From: Rathayibacter sp. SD072
GTDB taxonomy: Bacteria > Actinomycetota > Actinomycetes > Actinomycetales > Microbacteriaceae
Reading direction: 5' to 3'
Assembly (NCBI RefSeq): GCF_017355185.1
Contig: NZ_JADILJ010000004.1
Coordinates: 1-64,000, forward strand
DNA length: 64,000 nucleotides
The notes beneath the pieces were generated by a model. That model did not search any database and was not told the origin of the DNA. It saw nothing but the letters and a program-made list of their open reading frames with translations. Positions 59,502 through 64,000 of the stretch are shown here, piece by piece. Both the position numbers and the translations under genes were made by a program. How positions within the stretch are numbered: position 1 is the stretch's first letter; every line of letters begins with the position of its first letter.

Positions 59502-59519
59502 GCTAAGGCGAGCCTTAGC
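59502..59519. promoter_or_regulatory. Palindrome at the -35 region of the sdh promoter
   Basis: GCTAAGGC-GA-GCCTTAGC is a perfect 8-bp inverted repeat. It lies next to where the -35 of a promoter with -10 TAGAAT (59474-59479) would fall, and overlaps the stop codon of the glycosyltransferase. It resembles, but does not match, DtxR/IdeR iron boxes. Confidence 0.5.
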
Positions 59520-60639
59520 TGCGGTGCTCCACCACCGCGGGCACTCCGACGGCGGCGTAGTGCGCGAGCAGCTCGTCGGTGAGCGCGCTCCAGGTGCGGT
59601 GCAGCACGCGACGGCGTCCCGCTTCGCCGAGCCTGGCGCGGAGCGCGGGGTCGCGGGTGAGGCGCTCGACCTGACGGCGCAGATCGGAGTCGCTCTCCGG
59701 CGCGTAGAGCAGACCGTCCACCCCGTGCTCGATCAGGTCCGTCGGCCCGCCCGCGTGCGGGGCGACCACCGCGGTGCCGGACGCCTGCGCCTCCTGCACC
59801 GTCTGGCCGAAGGTCTCCTCGGTGCCGGTGTGCACGAACACGTCGAGGGCGGCGTAGACCGCCGGCAGCCGCTCCCCGTCGAGTCGGCCGAGCATCCGCG
59901 CTCGCGATCCCAGAGCCGAGGCGACCCGGGCGGAGGAGGGACCGTACCCCCCGACGACCAGATCGGTCCTCGGGAGCGAGGTGAGGGCGGCCAGTCGCTC
60001 CACCCTCTTCTCGGGGGAGAGTCGGCCGATGTAGCCGATGAGGGAGTCCCCGGCGCCGAGCCCGGCGCGCACGTCGTGCGCATAGGAGGAGGAGCGCATC
60101 CGCGGGTGGAAGCGATCGCTCTGCACGCCCCGTCCCCAGAGCGCCGTCCGCTCGATGCCCGCCGCGGCCAGGTCGTCGAGGGCGCTGCTCGACGGTGCGA
60201 GCGTGAGATCGGCCCCGGCGTGGATCTGGCGGATCACCTTCCAGGCGAGCGCTCGCGCTCCGCGGATCCCGTAGCGCGCCGCGAAGCGGGCGACGTCGGT
60301 CTGGTAGACGGCCACGCTCGGCACTCCGAGTCTGCCGGCGGAGGCGATGGCGCGCGCCCCCAGGAGGAACGGCGAGGCGACGTGCACGACGTCCGGCGCG
60401 AAGTCGGCCAGCTCGCGGGTCAGGGCGAGCGTCGGGATCCCGACGGGGAACTCGCGGTAGGCGATGGCGGGATGCTCCACCACCCGGTGACCGGCGTAGC
60501 GGGCGGGCGCGCCCGCGGCGGGGCAGACGACCAGGGCCTCGATCCCGCGGGCCGCGAACTCGTCGAGCACCCGCAGGACGCTCGTGGTCACGCCGTTCAA
60601 CGACGGCAGGAAGCTCTCGGTGACGACCGCGACTCTCAC
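59515..60639 (-). CDS. Glycosyltransferase family 4 (mannosyltransferase-like)
   Basis: This 374-aa GT-B enzyme begins VRVAVVTESFLPSLNGVTTSVLR, as in actinobacterial alpha-mannosyltransferases (MgtA/PimB' group). The donor-binding half has YIGRLSPEKRVERL, VVGGYGPS and the E-x7-E motif EETFGQTVQEAQASGTAVVA. It likely adds mannose to a lipid carrier for lipomannan-type glycolipids. The GTG at 60639 is supported by TAGCGT 7 nt upstream. It is divergent from manC, which makes the GDP-mannose such pathways need. Confidence 0.88.
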   Translation of the reverse strand: MRVAVVTESFLPSLNGVTTSVLRVLDEFAARGIEALVVCPAAGAPARYAGHRVVEHPAIAYREFPVGIPTLALTRELADFAPDVVHVASPFLLGARAIASAGRLGVPSVAVYQTDVARFAARYGIRGARALAWKVIRQIHAGADLTLAPSSSALDDLAAAGIERTALWGRGVQSDRFHPRMRSSSYAHDVRAGLGAGDSLIGYIGRLSPEKRVERLAALTSLPRTDLVVGGYGPSSARVASALGSRARMLGRLDGERLPAVYAALDVFVHTGTEETFGQTVQEAQASGTAVVAPHAGGPTDLIEHGVDGLLYAPESDSDLRRQVERLTRDPALRARLGEAGRRRVLHRTWSALTDELLAHYAAVGVPAVVEHRS

Positions 60640-60727
60640 ATCCCGGACGCTACGGCTCCCGCGTGAACGGGGGAGCGCCGCCCGGTGAACGGACGGTCGC
60701 GGCCGGGCGCCCTTGTATCCTGCGGAC

Positions 60728-61861
60728 ATGACATCACCTGAGACCGATGGCCGCGCCCCGCTCGACCGCTTCTACAGCGTGATCCCCGCAGGCGGGATCG
60801 GCTCGAGGCTGTGGCCGCTCTCCCGGGCGGACGCCCCGAAGTTCCTGCACGACCTGACCGGCTCCGGCCAGACCCTGCTGCGCGACACCTGGGACCGGCT
60901 CGCGCCGATCTCGGGAGCCGACCGGATCATGGTGGTCACCGGGCGCGCGCACCGCGCCGCCGTCGAGCGCCAGCTGGAGCGCCTCGAGGACCTCAACGTC
61001 GTCCTCGAGAGCGAGCCTCGCGACTCCTCCGCGGCGATCGGCCTGGCCGCCGCGATCCTCGAGCGCCGCGAGCCCGGAGTGATCATCGGCTCGTTCGCCG
61101 CCGATCACGTCATCAGCGGGCAGCACCTCTTCCACGACGCCGTCGCGGAGGCGGTCATCGCCGCCGACGCCGGCTACATCGCGACGATCGGCATCACGCC
61201 GACCGAGCCGGCGGTGGGCTTCGGCTACATCAAGACGGGTGCCCACCTCGGGATCGACGGCGCCGCGCACACGCTCGCCGTCGACTCCTTCGTCGAGAAG
61301 CCCGATGCCGAGACGGCCCGCCGCTACGTCGGCAGCGGGCAGTACCTCTGGAACGCGGGCATGTTCATCGCGCGCGCCGATCGGCTCCTCGAGGAGCTGG
61401 GCCGCTCCAAGCCGAAGCTGCTCGCCGGGCTGCTCGAGCTCGCCGAGGCGTGGGACACCCCGGAGCGCGGCGCCGTCGTCGACCGCATCTGGCCGGGTCT
61501 GGAGAAGATCGCCATCGACTACTCCGTCGCCGAGCCGGCCGCCGCGGCGGGCAAGCTCGCCGTGATCCCCGGGCACTTCTCGTGGGACGACGTCGGGGAC
61601 TTCGCCTCCATCGCCAAGCTGCACGCGAGCGGTCTGCGCTCGGACCTCGCGATCCTCGGCGAGGACGCCCGCGTCCTGGCGGACTCCGCGACCGGCATCG
61701 TCGTCAGCGGCGGCAACCGCACGATCGCCCTGATCGGAGTGAAGGACATCGTCGTCGTGGACACCCCCGACGCCCTCCTCGTCACCACCACCGAGAACGC
61801 CCAGAAGGTCAAGGGCGTCGTCGACGCCCTCCGTCTCTCGGGCCGCACCGACGTCCTCTAG
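60728..61861 (+). CDS. manC: Mannose-1-phosphate guanylyltransferase
   Basis: This 377-aa nucleotidyltransferase makes GDP-mannose from mannose-1-phosphate and GTP. The start FYSVIPAGGIGSRLWPLSRADAPKF is the GMP-type signature. SFAADHVI, FGYIKTG, FVEKPDAETARRYV and WNAGMFIARAD follow. It lacks the isomerase domain of long bifunctional ManC and is the short type. TATCCT lies 6 nt before the ATG at 60728 (leaderless). It is divergent from the mannosyltransferase and followed by a hairpin. Confidence 0.94.
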   Translation: MTSPETDGRAPLDRFYSVIPAGGIGSRLWPLSRADAPKFLHDLTGSGQTLLRDTWDRLAPISGADRIMVVTGRAHRAAVERQLERLEDLNVVLESEPRDSSAAIGLAAAILERREPGVIIGSFAADHVISGQHLFHDAVAEAVIAADAGYIATIGITPTEPAVGFGYIKTGAHLGIDGAAHTLAVDSFVEKPDAETARRYVGSGQYLWNAGMFIARADRLLEELGRSKPKLLAGLLELAEAWDTPERGAVVDRIWPGLEKIAIDYSVAEPAAAAGKLAVIPGHFSWDDVGDFASIAKLHASGLRSDLAILGEDARVLADSATGIVVSGGNRTIALIGVKDIVVVDTPDALLVTTTENAQKVKGVVDALRLSGRTDVL

Positions 61862-61871
61862 CCCCACCCCC

Positions 61872-61906
61872 CGAAGCGCGGCCTCCCTCCGGAGCGCCGC
61901 GCTTCG
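61872..61906 (+). terminator. Terminator after manC
   Basis: CGAAGCGCGGC and GCCGCGCTTCG are perfect 11-bp arms around a 13-nt loop, 10 nt after the manC stop. Confidence 0.75.
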
Positions 61907-62026
61907 TCGTTCCCACCCCCGGGCCTCGGCAGCGCGACCCTCCCTCTGTCCGCACCCGTCCGCGCGCAGCGCGCAGGGGGCCGAGCAGCTCGGAACCTCG
62001 AGCGAACGGGGGAGGGCCGTGAGCCC

Positions 62027-62132
62027 AGATCGCGTGCCAGCGATGTCCGCCAGCCCGAAGCACCTTGCTCTCGGAAACGCGCCACCTCGGAGAGCCGTCC
62101 GCGGTGGAGGAGGCGCTCAGCGCCTCCTCCAC
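62027..62132 (+). repeat. Three-stem repeat family 1, single copy (R7)
   Basis: Stem 1 is ATCGC/GCGAT with loop GTGCCA (62029-62044). Stem 2 is GCTCTC/GAGAGC (62067-62072 and 62090-62095). Stem 3 is GTGGAGGAGGCGC/GCGCCTCCTCCAC (62104-62132) with a 3-nt loop. Only this element and the manC terminator are recognisable in the 404-bp gap 61862-62265. A short GTAACG direct repeat follows near 62148 and 62200 in the presumed promoter region of the BMP gene. Confidence 0.78.
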
Positions 62133-62265
62133 AAAATCAACACTGTGTAACGACTTCCGAACGCTGTCCCCGGGAGCCGTGAGTGAATCGTCACATTGGG
62201 TAACGTGAGCGGATCGACGCCCTGCTGCGCACGACGCTCGGGCCGAATCCTGGAGGACGAATCTC

Positions 62266-63351
62266 TTGACTATCACCACGCGTAAGGCCGCGTTCGGCGG
62301 TCTGGCCGCACTGGGCGTCACCGCGCTTCTCGCCGGCTGCGCCTCCGCTCCCGAGGAGGGCGACTCGGGCGCCGCCGCGGGCAGCGACTTCCTGCCCTGC
62401 ATGGTCTCCGACGCCGGAGGCTTCGACGACAAGTCCTTCAACGAGCTCGGCTACACGGGTCTCGTCGAGGCCGCGGACGAGCTGGGCGTCGAGCCCATCG
62501 ACGTGACCTCGGAGTCCGAGACGGACTACGCCCCGAACCTGACGAGCCTCGTCGACCAGGGCTGCAACCTGATCATCACCGTCGGCTTCGCTCTCGCGGA
62601 TGCGACCAAGGCCGCGGCCGAGGCGAACACCGACATCGACTTCGCGATCATCGACGACGCCTCGATCGATCTCGAGAACGTCAAGCCGATCACGTTCGAC
62701 ACGTCGCAGTCCGCGTTCCTCGCGGGCTACGCTGCCGCGTCGTACTCGAAGACCGGTGTCGTCGGCACGTACGGCGGACAGCCGTACCCGACCGTCACGA
62801 TCTTCATGGACGGCTACGCCGACGGCGTCGCGTACTACAACGAGCAGAAGGGCGCCGATGTGAAGGTCGTCGGCTGGGACGTCGCGTCGCAGAACGGCTC
62901 CTTCACCGGCGGCTTCGCGCCGGGCGTCGAGGCCAAGTCGGCCGCTCAGTCGCTGATCGACCAGAACGCGGACGTCATCCTCCCCGTCGGCGGTCCGATC
63001 TTCCAGTCCGCGATCGAGGCCATCCGCGACTCCGGCAAGGAGATCGCGATGGTCGGTGTCGACGCCGACCTGTACGAGACGTACCCGGACGGCGGCGACC
63101 TCTACCTGACGTCGATCCTCAAGGGCATCAAGGAGGGCACGTCCGACGTGACCGCTTCGGCCGGCGCCGGCGAGTTCGACGCCACGCCGTACGTCGGCAC
63201 GCTGGAGAACGACGGAGTGGGCATCGCCCCGTTCCACGACTTCGAGTCGAAGGTCTCGCCCGACCTGCAGGGCGAGCTGGACGCGATCACCGAGGGCATC
63301 ATCGACGGATCGATCACCGTCGAGTCGCCGTCGGCGCCCGCCGCCTCCTAG
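62266..63351 (+). CDS. BMP-family ABC transporter substrate-binding lipoprotein
   Basis: This 361-aa lipoprotein has a signal peptide ending in the lipobox VTALLAGC (Cys about 25), so it is anchored outside the membrane. The BmpA/Med domain shows VSDAGGFDDKSFNELGYTGL, ITVGFALADATKAAAEAN, GQPYPTVTIFMDGYADGVAY and DVILPVGGPIFQSA. BMP proteins bind purine nucleosides for import. The start is TTG at 62266, with GGAGG about 10 nt upstream. A strong terminator follows, then the ATPase gene of the same importer. Confidence 0.92.
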   Translation: MTITTRKAAFGGLAALGVTALLAGCASAPEEGDSGAAAGSDFLPCMVSDAGGFDDKSFNELGYTGLVEAADELGVEPIDVTSESETDYAPNLTSLVDQGCNLIITVGFALADATKAAAEANTDIDFAIIDDASIDLENVKPITFDTSQSAFLAGYAAASYSKTGVVGTYGGQPYPTVTIFMDGYADGVAYYNEQKGADVKVVGWDVASQNGSFTGGFAPGVEAKSAAQSLIDQNADVILPVGGPIFQSAIEAIRDSGKEIAMVGVDADLYETYPDGGDLYLTSILKGIKEGTSDVTASAGAGEFDATPYVGTLENDGVGIAPFHDFESKVSPDLQGELDAITEGIIDGSITVESPSAPAAS

Positions 63352-63360
63352 TCGACGGGA

Positions 63361-63410
63361 AGAGGCCGGCCGGCCCCGGGAGTCCTCCCGGAGCCGGCCG
63401 GCCTCTTTTC
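63361..63410 (+). terminator. Intrinsic terminator after the BMP gene
   Basis: AGAGGCCGGCCGGC and GCCGGCCGGCCTCT are perfect 14-bp arms with an 18-nt loop and a TTTTC tail, a rare U-tract terminator for this GC content. Confidence 0.88.
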
Positions 63411-63526
63411 TCTGCCGCTGGGTGATCCCCCGCGGGCACCGCCGGCGCGGCACGCGTCCTCCCTGTCGCTGATCGTCCTCGAGCCCCGCCGACGTCGGGA
63501 GCCTCGCTGAAAGTTAGATTGGTTCC

Positions 63527-64000
63527 ATGAAGCTCGAACTGCGGGGCATCACGAAGCGCTTCGGCGCCCTCGTGGCCAACGACCACATCGATCTCACCGT
63601 CGAACCCGGTGAGATCCACTGCCTCCTGGGCGAGAACGGCGCCGGCAAGTCGACGCTGATGAACGTGCTCTACGGCCTCTACCAGGCCGAGGAGGGCGAG
63701 ATCCTGCTCGACGACGTCGTCCAGCACTTCTCGGGGCCGGGCGACGCCATGAAGGCGGGCATCGGCATGGTGCACCAGCACTTCATGCTGGTGCCGGTCT
63801 TCTCCGTCGCCGAGAACGTGATGCTCGGGCACGAGCAGACGAAGTTCGGCGGCCGCCTCGATCTGGCCGCGGCCCGCACGCGGGTCCGCGAGATCTCGGA
63901 CCGCTTCGGCTTCGACGTCGATCCCGATGCGATCGTCGAGGATCTGCCCGTCGGCGTCCAGCAGCGCGTCGAGATCATCAAGGCGCTCTCGCGCGATGCC
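63527..64000 (+). CDS. ABC transporter ATP-binding protein (nucleoside importer), partial
   Basis: The first 158 codons are in the window and the gene runs off the end. It opens [22 protein letters not shown], with the Walker [19 protein letters not shown] at about residue 37 and the Q-loop [24 protein letters not shown]. The signature motif appears as [20 protein letters not shown] at the very end. Sugar/nucleoside importers of the RbsA/YufO type have two such domains, so about 350 aa more are expected. TAGATT (63515-63520) is 6 nt before the ATG, so despite the operon-like order it may have its own leaderless promoter. Confidence 0.9.
   Translation, partial: MKLELRGITKRFGALVANDHIDLTVEPGEIHCLLGENGAGKSTLMNVLYGLYQAEEGEILLDDVVQHFSGPGDAMKAGIGMVHQHFMLVPVFSVAENVMLGHEQTKFGGRLDLAAARTRVREISDRFGFDVDPDAIVEDLPVGVQQRVEIIKALSRDA

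Overview
The window is very high-GC, densely coded DNA of an actinobacterium, most likely of the family Microbacteriaceae (Rathayibacter/Clavibacter-like). The reasons are three F420-type oxidoreductase families, a DUF4011-helicase-nuclease protein of the MTES_1575 type, a RamB-type regulator beside GTP-dependent pckG, a galU/acetyltransferase/SepX-GlpR-like divisome cluster, frequent GTG starts, many GTGA/ATGA gene overlaps, and many start codons only 6-8 nt behind a -10-like hexamer with no Shine-Dalgarno (leaderless transcripts). The genus is inference. No phage, IS, CRISPR or rRNA is visible. One tRNA (Ala, CGC) is present.

Layout. 1-8.2 kb: F420-dependent glucose-6-phosphate dehydrogenase, small VOC and hypothetical proteins, a translationally coupled NCS1 permease/cysteine hydrolase/PfkB kinase operon, an M20 peptidase plus SRPBCC pair, and an ECF sigma/anti-sigma pair. 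8.2-13.8 kb: DedA, a CopB-type (CPH) P-type ATPase behind a near-perfect CsoR-like palindrome, HdeD and small proteins. 13.9-18 kb: a 1284-aa DUF4011-SF1 helicase-nuclease whose Walker A, Walker B and nuclease signatures all look degenerate. 18-23 kb: mscL, FmdB, 5-FCL, galU, acetyltransferase, SepX/GlpR-like protein, tRNA-Ala. 23-34 kb: lipid and CoA metabolism (ligase, enoyl-reductase-like ADH, thiolase, CoA lyase), DinB, hydrolase, F420 (DDN) enzyme, methyltransferase and rnhA with a probable 3' frameshift. 34-41 kb: AKR, aroQ, thioesterase, pckG and ramB. 41-46.6 kb: glycerol regulon (SorC-type regulator, glpD, glpF, glpK). 46.8-49.5 kb: HAD, trpS, xthA. 49.5-50.4 kb: a non-coding tandem repeat array. 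50.4-54.4 kb: a four-gene fructose PTS operon with ATGA at every junction. 54.6-61.9 kb: YihY, sdhCDAB, a glycosyltransferase divergent from manC. 62.2-64 kb: the start of a BMP-type (nucleoside) ABC importer that runs off the end.

The most interesting non-coding signal is a family of about 120-bp elements, seven copies: four in tandem at 49.8-50.3 kb and singles at 18.3, 46.6 and 62.0 kb. All seven are built on one three-stem plan. The stem sequences differ between copies but keep pairing (compensatory changes), and loop 1 is kept as GTGCCA/GTACCA/GTGCGA. A second, 33-35 bp palindromic family (three copies) also covaries, and a third family of about 60 bp abuts gene 3' ends. Taken together these look like selected or actively maintained structured elements rather than decayed sequence.
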